Source: VAXT01 sp963850415 (GTDB lineage: Bacteria > Actinomycetota > Thermoleophilia > Gaiellales > Gaiellaceae). From it: DNA of 64,000 bases. The DNA is taken from positions 682,001 to 746,000 of the forward strand of contig CAWKLE010000002.1 of assembly GCA_963850415.1 (NCBI GenBank), in the 5' to 3' direction. Position 1 is the first letter of the stretch; each line of letters opens with the position of its first letter. Below the pieces are notes generated by a model, which was not told the origin of the DNA, did not search any database, and worked only from the letters and a program-made list of their open reading frames with translations. The position numbers and the translations under genes were made by a program. Below are positions 17,562 to 26,400 of this stretch, piece after piece.

Positions 17562-17653
17562 GCCAGAGGCCGCACTCGCTCGAAGCCAATACTGAATGAA
17601 GTATTGGTGAGAGCGAGGGTGGACTCTGGCGCAGCGTGATCGCGGGCCAGAGT
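17562..17653 (-). promoter_or_regulatory. Nested, mutually exclusive inverted repeats between moxR and DUF58
   Basis: The centre is a hairpin with an 8-bp stem (17586-17593 with 17600-17607) and an outer 7-bp stem (17575-17581 with 17611-17617). A flanking GCCAGAG (17562-17568) can pair with CTCTGGC (17624-17630). That same segment (17621-17630) can instead pair with GCCAGAGTCC at 17644-17653. The two pairings exclude each other, as in an attenuator or processing switch. It fills the 168-base gap between moxR and DUF58. Confidence 0.5.
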
Positions 17654-17680
17654 CCGGCATGTGTCGCCGGCTGGGTCACC

Positions 17681-18637
17681 TTACGCGGGGACCGGGGTCC
17701 GTTCGACCGCTTCGCGGACGAGTTGCTGGGCCGGCGTCCCGTTTGCGCGTGCCTCGGGCCCGAGGATCAGCCTGTGTGCGAGGACAGGCGTCGCGACCGC
17801 CTGCACGTCGTCCGGCAGCACGTAGTCGCGCCCGTCGGCGAGCGCCCGGGCCTTCGACACGCGCAAGAGCGAGATCCCGGCGCGTGGGCTCGCTCCCAGG
17901 TAGAGCCGCTGGTCGCTCCGCGTCTGCCCGACGAGGTCGACGACGTAGCGGTTGAGGCTCGGCTCGACGAAGATGCGCGTCGCCTCGTCGATCACGTCCG
18001 TGATCCCGGTCGCATTCGTGATCGGCTCGAGCTCGTCGAGCGGCGGGTCGCTCGTCTGCTCCGACAGCATCCGCGCCTCCTGGTCCGGCGGCGGGTAGCC
18101 GATGTCGAGCCGCATCGTGAAGCGGTCGAGCTGTGCCTCGGGCAGCGGGTAGGTGCCCTCGTACTCGATCGGGTTCTGGGTCGCCATGACCATGAACGGG
18201 CGGCCGAGCGCGTAGCTGACGCCGTCGATCGTGACCTGGTTCTCCTGCATGCACTCGAGGAGTGCCGCCTGCGTTTTCGGTGGGGCGCGGTTGATCTCGT
18301 CGACGAGGAGGAGGTTCGCGAAGATCGGGCCCGGCCGGAACTCGAACTCGTTCGAGCGCTGGTTGAAGACGTTGACGCCCGTGACGTCGGACGGGAGCAG
18401 GTCGGGAGTGAACTGGAGGCGCGAGAAGGAGCAGTCCAGCGAGCGCGCCATCGCCTTGGCCAGCATCGTCTTCCCCACGCCCGGGAAGTCCTCGATGATC
18501 AGGTGGCCCTCGCTGACGAGGCAGAGGATGCAGAGCCGTAGCGTCTCGAGAGGCGCGTGGATGACCTTGTTCAGGTTCTCCGCGAGGCGACGGATGACGT
18601 CGGCCGAGTGCTCGGTCGAGGTGGTCGGCTCCTGCAT
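17681..18637 (-). CDS. MoxR-family AAA+ ATPase
   Basis: Chaperone-like ATPase of 318 residues. Walker A is FPGVGKTMLAKA and Walker B is LLLVDEINRAPPKTQ. The sensor region has MATQNPIEYEGTYPLPEAQ and the arginine-finger LDRF; the lid shows GASPRAGISLLRVSKARAL. MoxR proteins act with DUF58 and VWA partners, encoded just downstream. The start overlaps the coaBC stop as TGATG. Confidence 0.95.
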   Translation of the reverse strand: MQEPTTSTEHSADVIRRLAENLNKVIHAPLETLRLCILCLVSEGHLIIEDFPGVGKTMLAKAMARSLDCSFSRLQFTPDLLPSDVTGVNVFNQRSNEFEFRPGPIFANLLLVDEINRAPPKTQAALLECMQENQVTIDGVSYALGRPFMVMATQNPIEYEGTYPLPEAQLDRFTMRLDIGYPPPDQEARMLSEQTSDPPLDELEPITNATGITDVIDEATRIFVEPSLNRYVVDLVGQTRSDQRLYLGASPRAGISLLRVSKARALADGRDYVLPDDVQAVATPVLAHRLILGPEARANGTPAQQLVREAVERTPVPA

Positions 18638-19821
18638 CAGATCAGGTGCTCGACCTCGTCCAGGATCGCGGCGGCGATCGCTTCCTTCGGTGCCTTCTCC
18701 ACGCGGCGCTCGTTCTGCGCGGAGACGATCACGACCTCGTTCTCCGTCGCGTCGAAGCCCACGTCGTCACGGGACACATCGTTGTAGACGATGAGATCGA
18801 CCTGCTTGTCGGCGAGCTTCTTGCGCGCGCGCTCGAGGCCGTTCGCCGCGGTCTCGGCTGCGAAGCCCACGAGCACCTGGCCGTTCACGCGACCCTCACC
18901 GAGGCCCCGGAGCACGTCTGCGGTCGGCTCGAGCTCGATCTGCCACGTCTCCTCGTCCTTCGGCCGCTTCGCCTCCCCGGTTTGCGCCGGGCGGTAGTCG
19001 GAGACCGCGGCGGCCATCAGGACGACGTCCGCGCCGGCGTGCGCGGTCGTGGCGCGTTCGACGTCGGCTGCGGTCGGGGCCTGAACGAGCTCGATGCCGT
19101 CCGGCGGCGCGACCGTGAGGTTGGACGCGATCAGGGTCACGTCGGCGCCGCGGCGTCGTGCCTCCTCTGCGAGCGCAACGCCCATGCGCCCCGACGACCG
19201 ATTCCCGACGAAGCGCACCGCGTCGAGCGGCTCGCGGGTTCCACCTGCCGTCACGAGCACGCGCTTCCCGCGCAAAGGTCCCTTCCAGCCATGCCCCTGG
19301 ACCTGGTCCCGGGACATGGCCGCTTGGAGCAGTTGCTGGGCCTGCTCGAAGATTTCTGCCGGCTCGGCCATCCGCCCCACTCCGAGCTCGCCTTCGGCCG
19401 TCTCGCCCTCGTCGGGCCCGATCATCTCGACCCCGCGCTCGCGCAACGTCGCAGCGTTCGCCTGCGTGGCCGGATGCGACCACATGCGCGGGTTCATCGC
19501 CGGAGCGACGAGGATCGGCCCGCGGTGGGCCAGCGCCGCCTCCGTGAGAACGTCGTCCGCCAGCCCGTAGGCGAGCTTCGCCATCGTGTTCGCCGTCAGC
19601 GGCGCGATCACGAGCAGATCGGCGCGGGCCAGGTGGGGATACAGATCCTCGTGCGCGGGCCTCCGCGCGAGCGCCGCGAACGTCTCGCGGCGGACGAAGC
19701 GGTCCGCCCCGCGCGTGACGAGCGGAACAACGTCGTGCCCGGCTTTGACGAGCAGGCGCGTCAGCTCGCACGCCTTGTAGGCGGCGATCCCACCGGTGAC
19801 TCCGAGCAGCACCTTGGCCAT
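18637..19821 (-). CDS. coaBC: Bifunctional phosphopantothenoylcysteine decarboxylase/synthase
   Basis: Joins cysteine to 4'-phosphopantothenate and decarboxylates the product, in coenzyme A synthesis. The CoaC half (1-165) has the flavoprotein start LLGVTGGIAAYKACEL, the HL motif near residue 63 and PAMNPRMW at 108-114. The CoaB half starts at RGKRVLVTAGGTREPLD (about 186-200) with NRSSGRMG. The linker at 169-180 (MSRDQVQGHGW) carries a palindromic repeat. ATG 19821 is preferred; a GTG lies two codons upstream. Confidence 0.95.
   Translation of the reverse strand: MAKVLLGVTGGIAAYKACELTRLLVKAGHDVVPLVTRGADRFVRRETFAALARRPAHEDLYPHLARADLLVIAPLTANTMAKLAYGLADDVLTEAALAHRGPILVAPAMNPRMWSHPATQANAATLRERGVEMIGPDEGETAEGELGVGRMAEPAEIFEQAQQLLQAAMSRDQVQGHGWKGPLRGKRVLVTAGGTREPLDAVRFVGNRSSGRMGVALAEEARRRGADVTLIASNLTVAPPDGIELVQAPTAADVERATTAHAGADVVLMAAAVSDYRPAQTGEAKRPKDEETWQIELEPTADVLRGLGEGRVNGQVLVGFAAETAANGLERARKKLADKQVDLIVYNDVSRDDVGFDATENEVVIVSAQNERRVEKAPKEAIAAAILDEVEHLI
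19299..19309. repeat. Palindrome GGACCTGGTCC inside coaBC
   Basis: An 11-bp palindrome (one central base) in the CoaC-CoaB linker encodes Asp-Gln-Val on the minus strand. The same core occurs twice in carB in the same reading frame. It may be a small dispersed element tolerated in a non-conserved linker. Confidence 0.4.
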
Positions 19822-19872
19822 CGACACATTTTGCCCGTTGCGGCCAAACCAGCACCAGCGGCGCTCGTCATA

Positions 19873-20700
19873 GTGAACGTGCTCGGCAACGTGCTGGACT
19901 CACCGCGCCGTCGTAGGCGCGTGGCGATCGGGGCCTCGCTCGTCGTCGCCGTTCCGCTGATCTACCTCGCGTTCCACTACTCGACCTCCGGATCGTCCGG
20001 AAACGCGAACGGGCCGTACGTCAGCGACGCCTTCTACCGCGAGCCGAAGCACGCTCCCTTCACCGCGGACAAGCGCCGTGCGGTCAGCGCCGTCCTCGCG
20101 AGGTTCATCAGCGGCGCCGTGTCGAAGCACGATCTGGCCGGGACGTGGGAGCTCGCCGGCCCCGGGCTCCGGCAGGGAATGACCCGGGAGGACTGGCTCA
20201 AGGGGCAGCTCCCGCTCGTCCCATTCGCCGCCTCCAAGCGCGGACAGGGGTCCTGGAGCGTCGTCAACTACTCGTACGCGAACAAGGTCGGCCTCGAGCT
20301 CCTGATGTTCCCGGAGCGCCGCTCGGGCGAGGTGGCGACCGTCGAGACGGACGTGGTGCGCGGCGAGGACGGGCGCTGGCGCGTGAACTACTGGATGATC
20401 ACGAAGCTCCACGGTCCGGGCTCCGCCGCAGCGGCCGACTCGGCCTCAGCGATGAGCGAGGGGCCGCCAAACGTCCACAAGCTTCCCGGCCAGAAGAAGA
20501 AAGCCGCCGCCGCGTCGGCCGCGCGCCGCGAGGCACAGGCCCCGCCCGATCCGAACGGCAACGTCGCCCAGCTGAACGCGACCTGGCTCCTCGTGCCCCT
20601 GGGCCTGCTCTTGCTGGCCCTCCTGACGCTCGTCGGCCTCGGCGTGGGCGCGTGGATCCGCAACCGCCGGGAGGCGGCAGCGTACTCCAGGCCCCGCTAG
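19873..20700 (+). CDS. Membrane protein of unknown function with two terminal helices
   Basis: The frame from GTG 19873 gives 275 residues. There is one N-terminal membrane helix (VAIGASLVVAVPLIYLAFHY), an extracytoplasmic middle of about 150 residues, an Ala/Lys-rich stretch, and a C-terminal helix (WLLVPLGLLLLALLTLVGLG) ending in basic residues. The middle region (DLAGTWELAGPGLRQGMTRE, RWRVNYWMI) loosely resembles NTF2-like folds, but I do not recognise a family. It is divergent from coaBC and convergent with rpoZ. The exact start is uncertain because three GTG codons cluster there. Confidence 0.7.
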   Translation: MNVLGNVLDSPRRRRRVAIGASLVVAVPLIYLAFHYSTSGSSGNANGPYVSDAFYREPKHAPFTADKRRAVSAVLARFISGAVSKHDLAGTWELAGPGLRQGMTREDWLKGQLPLVPFAASKRGQGSWSVVNYSYANKVGLELLMFPERRSGEVATVETDVVRGEDGRWRVNYWMITKLHGPGSAAAADSASAMSEGPPNVHKLPGQKKKAAAASAARREAQAPPDPNGNVAQLNATWLLVPLGLLLLALLTLVGLGVGAWIRNRREAAAYSRPR

Positions 20701-20703
20701 GCG

Positions 20704-20934
20704 CTAGCCCTTGTAGGAGTACTTGATCTTGCCCTCGGCGACTTCCTCGAGGGCCATCGTCAAGTAGTTCTTGGAGCGCGACTCCACGAGCGGCGGCGGA
20801 TTGTCGTCGAAGGTGCCTTCGCCGAGCTGGTGGTGGTAATTGTTGATCTGCCGCGCGCGCTTGGCGGCGACGATCACGAGCGCGTATCGCTCCGGGACGT
20901 TGGCGAGCAGTGTGTCGATGCGTGGGTGAATCAC
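20704..20934 (-). CDS. rpoZ: RNA polymerase omega subunit
   Basis: The 76-residue protein starts MIHPRIDTLLANVPERYALV and has the family signature VIVAAKRARQINNYHHQLGE, with a C-terminal KNYLTMALEEVAEGKIKY. Omega stabilises the beta-prime subunit in the polymerase. The start overlaps the gmk stop (ATGA), giving the classical actinobacterial mihF-gmk-rpoZ-coaBC order, interrupted here by one opposite-strand gene. Confidence 0.96.
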   Translation of the reverse strand: MIHPRIDTLLANVPERYALVIVAAKRARQINNYHHQLGEGTFDDNPPPLVESRSKNYLTMALEEVAEGKIKYSYKG

Positions 20935-21533
20935 GGTCGCGACATGCTAGCGGAGAGTTCCTCGTTGACGATCTTCGCGAGCTCGGCGAGCGCGCGGTCG
21001 ACGTCGTCGTTGACGACCAGGTAGTCGAACTCGCCCGCCTGGCTGAGCTGCTCGCGCGCCAGGTCGAGCCGCTCCTCGATCTCGCCCTCGCTCTCCGTCG
21101 CCCGCTCGCGCAGACGTCGCTCGTTCTCCGCGAAGCTCGGCGCCTCGACGAAGATCGTCACCGCTCCCGGCACGGTTCGCTTGACGTCGAGCGCCCCCTG
21201 AGGCTCGAGGTCGAGGAGCGGGATCCTGCCGCGGGCCTTGATGCGGTCGATCTCGGAACGCAGGGTTCCCGAGCGCTGGCCCCAGGGGAACTCGACGTAC
21301 TCGAGGAAGTCACCGGCGCCGAGCTTTTCGTCGAACTCCGCGTTCGAGATGAACCAGTACTCGCGCCCGTCCTCCTCGCCGGCGCGGCGCCCTCGTGTCG
21401 TCGCGGAGACGGCGAGCTCGAGATCCGGCATCTCTCCCAGCAGCGCTTTCTCGAGTGTGCCCTTGCCGGCTCCCGAGGTCCCCGTGACGACGAAAACGGG
21501 AGTCGTGGAGCTGCTACTTGTGGAAGAGCCCAA
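20931..21533 (-). CDS. gmk: Guanylate kinase
   Basis: Phosphorylates GMP to GDP. The P-loop is TGTSGAGKGTLEKAL, the GMP-binding region has SATTRGRRAGEEDGREYWF, and the lid and C-terminal segments include DLEPQGALDVKR and FDYLVVNDDVDRALAEL. TTG 21533 gives 200 residues, the usual size, and overlaps the mihF stop; a GTG at 21566 would add 11 residues within mihF. Its Shine-Dalgarno is weak either way, suggesting coupling to mihF translation. Confidence 0.94.
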   Translation of the reverse strand: MGSSTSSSSTTPVFVVTGTSGAGKGTLEKALLGEMPDLELAVSATTRGRRAGEEDGREYWFISNAEFDEKLGAGDFLEYVEFPWGQRSGTLRSEIDRIKARGRIPLLDLEPQGALDVKRTVPGAVTIFVEAPSFAENERRLRERATESEGEIEERLDLAREQLSQAGEFDYLVVNDDVDRALAELAKIVNEELSASMSRP

Positions 21534-21843
21534 TGAGCTCAGTCCGCTGGCGGTCGGAGAGGCCACCGACCGTCTTCGACTGGCTGATCCGGGCCTGGTT
21601 CAAGAATCGCGCGGCCTTCACCCGCCCGAACTTCGGCACGGCCATGAGCATGTCGAACACCTTGGCGGTCGCGACGTACTCGGGTGGGTTGTTGAGGATC
21701 TTGTCGATCCGCACACGCCCCACTTTCAGGTCCTTCTTCAGCTGCGCCCGCTTGACCCGGATGTCGTTCGCGCGCTTGAGAGCCTCCATGCGCTGGTCGC
21801 GAGACCTGGCGGGCGCCTTCGCCTGAGTCTTGGTTGCCGCCAC
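21514..21843 (-). CDS. mihF: Actinobacterial integration host factor
   Basis: Nucleoid-associated DNA-bending protein specific to Actinomycetota. GTG 21843 gives 109 residues, close to the short mycobacterial form. The helix-two-turn-helix core is recognisable in VPKFGRVKAARFLNQARI and GGLSDRQRTELIGLF. The N-terminal 30 residues are basic. A good promoter lies so close that the mRNA is probably leaderless. Confidence 0.93.
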   Translation of the reverse strand: MAATKTQAKAPARSRDQRMEALKRANDIRVKRAQLKKDLKVGRVRIDKILNNPPEYVATAKVFDMLMAVPKFGRVKAARFLNQARISQSKTVGGLSDRQRTELIGLFHK

Positions 21844-21851
21844 GGCGCGAG

Positions 21852-21881
21852 ATACTAGTGCAGCGTGGACTTGACGTGCAA
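21852..21881 (-). promoter_or_regulatory. mihF promoter (near-leaderless)
   Basis: On the minus strand -35 TTGCAC (21876-21881) and -10 TAGTAT (21852-21857) are separated by 18 bases. The -10 ends 8 bases before the GTG start, so transcription should begin at or next to the start codon. Confidence 0.65.
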
Positions 21882-21888
21882 ACGCTGT

Positions 21889-21904
21889 GTTTTGCCCGCA
21901 AAAC
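21889..21904. promoter_or_regulatory. 16-bp inverted repeat between pyrD end and the mihF promoter
   Basis: GTTTTGC and GCAAAAC flank two bases (21889-21904), 7 bases upstream of the mihF -35. It may be an operator, or the terminator of the pyr operon, whose last gene ends at 21920. Confidence 0.4.
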
Positions 21905-21919
21905 CCGTCTATTGTCCGC

Positions 21920-22777
21920 TCAGGCAACAGTGGCCGGGCGCGAGCGGTGTGCGAGCCCGGTCGCGTCTTCGGCCCGCGAGAGTCCGCGGGCAGCGAGCTC
22001 GTCGGCCAACTCGCGACGCACTCGGCCGGGTGCTTCGGGATCGCTGAACAGGACCGTTCCGAGCGCGATCGAGCTCGCTCCGGCGGCGAGAAAATCCAGC
22101 GCGTCACGACCGGTCGCGATCCCGCCCATGCCCACGATCGGCAGCCCGGTCGCGCGGTAGCACCGGTAGACGGCTCCGAGCGCGATCGGCTTCAGGGCCG
22201 GCCCGGAGTAGCCGCCGAGCCCGTGCCCGAGCCTCGGCTGGAGCGTCCGGTCGTCGAGCGCCAGGCCGCGAATCGTGTTCACGAGCGAGAGGCCGTCGGC
22301 GCCCGCGGCCTGGACGGCGCGGGCGGTCTCGGGCAGGTCGGCGGCGGCCGCTGAGAGCTTCGCGTAGAGCTGCTTCTGGGTCTGCGGACGGGCCGCGGCG
22401 ACGAGCTCGGCGGCGCTCTCGGGCGCTTCCTCGACGTTCGGACAGGAGAGGTTGAGCTCGATCGCGGTCACTTCCTTGTGGTCGTCGAGCGCGGCACAGA
22501 GCTCGGCGTAGTCGGAGGCAGCAAAGCCGCCGACGGAGACCCAGAGCGGCACTCCGAGCTCGGCCAGGAGCGGCAGCTTCTCGCGGAGTAGGCCGTCGAT
22601 GCCGGGGTTTTCGAGCCCGATTGAGTTGAGCATGCCCGCCTCGGTTTCGGCGATCCGGACCGGGCGGTTGCCCTCGCGCGGCTGCGGCGTGACGGTCTTC
22701 GTCACGAAGACATCAAGGGCGCGGGCGACTTCGGGCGCTTCCAGGGCGTCCAGACAGCCCGAGGCGTTCAGGATCAC
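21920..22777 (-). CDS. pyrD: Dihydroorotate dehydrogenase B, catalytic subunit
   Basis: Class 1B enzyme oxidising dihydroorotate to orotate with FMN, passing electrons through PyrK to NAD. GTG 22777 overlaps the pyrK stop (GTGA) and gives 285 residues. Visible motifs include NASGCLDALE, VTKTVTPQPREGN, NSIGLENPGI, the active-site Cys region IELNLSCPNVE, and the phosphate-binding PIVGMGGIATGRDALDFLAA. It is the last gene of the pyr operon. Confidence 0.96.
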   Translation of the reverse strand: MILNASGCLDALEAPEVARALDVFVTKTVTPQPREGNRPVRIAETEAGMLNSIGLENPGIDGLLREKLPLLAELGVPLWVSVGGFAASDYAELCAALDDHKEVTAIELNLSCPNVEEAPESAAELVAAARPQTQKQLYAKLSAAAADLPETARAVQAAGADGLSLVNTIRGLALDDRTLQPRLGHGLGGYSGPALKPIALGAVYRCYRATGLPIVGMGGIATGRDALDFLAAGASSIALGTVLFSDPEAPGRVRRELADELAARGLSRAEDATGLAHRSRPATVA

Positions 22778-23451
22778 GCGACGGCCTCGAGGACGGGCCC
22801 GGCGACGCAGAGCCGCTGGAGCACGCCGTCGATCTCGACCGAACAGCCGTAGCAGGCGCCGTAGCCGCAGGCCATGGGCGCCTCCCAGGCGAGCTGAGCG
22901 TCCGGCACGAGGTCGCGCACTGCCTCGAGCATCGGCTCCGGCCCGCACGCGAAGACCTTGTAACAGTCTGTTACTAGGTCGGTTAGGGGTTCCGTGACGA
23001 GCGTTGGCTCGACGACGACCTCGGCGTTCGGGACGAGGGCGGCTGCTTCGGCGTGCCAGTCGCTGCGGAAGCCGAGGATCGCGGGCGGGTTGCCGAGCTG
23101 GTGCGAGAGGTACGGGAACGGCGCGACGCCGATCCCTCCGCCGACGAGTAGCGGCTTCTGGACATCGAGCCGGTAGCCGTTGCCGAGTGGGCCGAAGACG
23201 TGGAGCTCGTCGCCCGGCTCGACCGCGGCCAGCGCGCGCGTTCCAGGGCCGATTGCCTCCAGCAGGAAGGTCAGCTCGCCGGACGGCGCCTGGCACAGGC
23301 TCATCGGCCTCGGCAGGAGTCGTCCAGGGGCCTCGAGCATGAAGAACTGGCCGGGGACGCCCGGCTCGAGGCCGCCTCGCTTCACCCGGAGCAGCGAGTA
23401 GGGGCCGACCGCCTCGTTGGCGACGACGCTAAGCGCTTCTCTTCTGCGCAC
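22774..23451 (-). CDS. pyrK: Dihydroorotate dehydrogenase B, electron transfer subunit
   Basis: FAD/[2Fe-2S] partner of PyrD. GTG 23451 gives 225 residues and overlaps the carB end by 23 bases. The FAD site is RPMSLCQ, the NAD site VGGGIGVAPFPYL and FACGPEPML, and the cluster ligands CGYGACYGC with a last Cys at LCVAGP. A palindrome-containing segment (22956-22976) encodes LVTDCYKV between the last two domains. Confidence 0.95.
   Translation of the reverse strand: MRRREALSVVANEAVGPYSLLRVKRGGLEPGVPGQFFMLEAPGRLLPRPMSLCQAPSGELTFLLEAIGPGTRALAAVEPGDELHVFGPLGNGYRLDVQKPLLVGGGIGVAPFPYLSHQLGNPPAILGFRSDWHAEAAALVPNAEVVVEPTLVTEPLTDLVTDCYKVFACGPEPMLEAVRDLVPDAQLAWEAPMACGYGACYGCSVEIDGVLQRLCVAGPVLEAVA
22956..22976. 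repeat. Palindromic element GTAACAG-T-CTGTTAC in pyrK
   Basis: A 15-bp palindrome (22960-22974) with flanks. The 21-base unit recurs in inverted orientation at 32489-32510 with only two differences. It lies in frame in pyrK, between conserved segments. Confidence 0.45.
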
Positions 23452-26400
23452 TGATGCGTTCCTGGAGCGACACCGCAAGGTCGCCCTGGGCGTCGGCGAT
23501 CGCGCGCACAGCGGCCCTCGCACCCGCCATCGTCGTGATGCACGGGACGCGGGCGGCGAGCGCGGCCTCGCGGATCAGATAGCCGTCGGAGCGCGCGCCG
23601 GGGTCGCCGAAGGGCGTGTTCACTACGAGGTCGCAGTGCCCGCGCCGGACGAGGTCGACGACGGTCGCGCCCTCCCCGGGCTCGGTCACCTTGCGCACGT
23701 GCTCGACGGCGATTCGCGCGTTGGCCAGCGCATGCGCGGTGCCCGCAGTGGCGACGAGGCGGAAACCGAGCTTCGACAGCGACTCCGCGACCTCGACGAG
23801 CGCCGGCTTGTCCGCGTCGCGGACGGAGAGGAAAGCGGTCCCTCCCATCGGTAGCGGCCGGCCCGCGGCCCGCTCGGCCTTGGCCAGGGCGGTCGGCAGG
23901 TCGGCGGCGCTCGCCATCACCTCGCCGGTCGAGCGCATCTCCGGCCCGAGGACGGGGTCGGCGCCGGGGAAGCGCGCGAACGGAAGCACGGCGGCCTTGA
24001 CCGAGACCTGTCCCGAAGGGCCAAGTCCAGGGACCTGGTCCCGGGGCAGGGCCAGATCGGACAGGTCGGCGCCGGCGGCGAGGCGGCACGCGGCCTCCAC
24101 GAGATTCAGCCCGATCGCCTTGCTCGCGAACGGCACGGTTCTCGAGGCCCGCGGGTTCGCCTCGAGCACGAACACGTCCCCGTCCTGGACGGCGATCTGG
24201 ACGTTGACGAGGCCGACGACTCCGAGAGCTGGCGCCAGCTTCTCCACCGTCTCCTCGATCAAAGCGAGCGTCTCTTCATCGAGCGACGGTGCCGGCAGCA
24301 CGCAGGACGAGTCGCCCGAATGGATCCCGGCCTCCTCGACGTGCTCCATGACCGCGGCGACGAAGGTCTCGCGGCCGTCGCAGAGCGCGTCGACGTCGAT
24401 CTCGATCGCGCCCTCGAGGAAGCGGTCGATCAGCACCCGTCCACCGATCTCGGCGGCCGCCGAGACCGACTCGTCGTCGTAGCAGACCTGCATGTTCCGC
24501 CCGCCGAGCACGTACGACGGCCGGACGAGCACCGGATACCCGATCGCCTCCGCGACGTAGGCTGCCTCGGCGGCGCCCTCGGCCATTGACCACGAGGGCA
24601 CGTCGATCGTGAGCTCCTCGCAGAGAGCCGCGAACCGCTCGCGATCCTCCGCGAGGTCGACCGCCTCGAAGGGCGTCCCCAGGATCCGCCAGCCTTCTGT
24701 TTCGATTTCGCGCGCAAGTTTCAGCGGGGTCTGACCCCCGAACTGGATGACGACGCCGTCGGGCAGCTCGCGGGCGCAGATCTCAAGCACCTCCTCGGCG
24801 CCCAGCGGCTCGAAGTAGAGGCGGTCGGACGTGTCGTAGTCGGTCGAGACCGTCTCCGGGTTGCAGTTGACCATCACCGCCTCGTAGCCGAGCGCGCGGA
24901 ACGCCTGCGCCGCGTGGACGCAGCAATAGTCGAACTCGATTCCTTGGCCGATCCGGTTCGGGCCCGAGCCGAGGATCACGACGCGTGGCTTCGAGCCGTC
25001 CGGCCGGGCCTCGTCCGCTTCGCCCCAGGTGGAGTAGAAGTAGTTCGAGCGCGCCTCGACCTCGGCCGCGCAGGAATCGACGCGCCGGTACGCGGGGCGG
25101 ACGCCCCACCCGCGGCGCTTCGCCCGTGCCAGTTCCTCGGTCGCTCCGCACCCGGCCGCGATCGCCGCGTCCGAGAGGCCCAGCCGCTTGAGCCGCACCC
25201 AGTCGTCGGCCACGAAGTCGTCGAGGTGCCCGGCCGGGGCTTCGAGCCGCTCCAGCTCGGCGCGGAACCACGGATGCGCGCCCTCGGGCAGATCCCAGGC
25301 GTCGGGCCCGTCGACCTCCCGGGAGCGGCGCGCCTTCAGGAACGCCTCGCCGAACGTGCGCCCGATCCCCATCGCCTCGCCGACCGACTTCATCTGCGTG
25401 CCGAGCGTCGTGTCCGCGCCCGGGAACTTCTCGAAGGCGAAGCGCGGGAACTTGACGACGACGTAGTCGAGCGTCGGCTCGAAGCTGGCCGGCGTCGTCC
25501 CGGTCAGATCGTTCGGGATCTCGTCGAGCGTGTAGCCGACGGCAAGCTTCGCAGCGACCTTCGCGATCGGGTAGCCGGTTGCCTTGGAGGCCAGCGCGGA
25601 CGAGCGCGACACGCGCGGGTTCATCTCGATCACGCGCAGCTCGCCGGTCTCGCGCTCGCGCGCGAACTGGATGTTGGAGCCGCCGCAGTCGACACCGACT
25701 GCGCGGATGACCGCGATCGCCGCGTCGCGCAGCTCCTGGTACGCCTCGTCGGCAAGCGTCATCTGCGGCGCGACGGTCACTGAGTCGCCGGTGTGCACGC
25801 CCATCGGGTCGATGTTCTCGATCGAGCAGACGACGACGGCGTTGTCGGCGTGGTCGCGCATCAGCTCGAGCTCGAACTCGTCCCAGCCGAGGAGCGACTC
25901 CTCGACGAGCACCTGGCCGACCGGGCTCTCGGCGAGCGCGCGCTCGAGCAGCCGTTCGAGCTCCTCGGGCGTCCGCGCGGTCCCGCCGCCGTGCCCGCCG
26001 AGCGTGAACGCCGGCCTGAGGATTACCGGTAACGAGACATGTCTCGGGACCTGGTCCAGGGACGTGACTATTTGGGACGTCGGCACCTGGAGGCCCGCCG
26101 CACGCACCGTCTCGCGGAACAGGTCACGGTCCTCGGCGCGCTTGATGACGTCGACCGGAGCTCCGATCAGCTCGACGCCGAGATCTTCGAGCACGCCCTC
26201 TTCCGCGAGCGCGATGGCGAGGTTCAGCGCGGTCTGGCCGCCCATCGTCGGCAGCAGCGCGTCGGGGCGCTCGCGCTCCAGCACGCCCGCGACGCCCTCG
26301 AGGTCGAGCGGCTCGAGATACGTGCGGTCGGCGAACCCGGGGTCGGTCATGATCGTCGCCGGGTTCGAGTTGACGACGATCGTCCGGAACCCATCCGCTC

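Noticed and set aside
24726..24739. GGGGTC-T-GACCCC palindrome in carB
   Set aside because: It encodes the universally conserved GGQTPLKLA motif of CarB, so the palindrome is explained by coding constraint.
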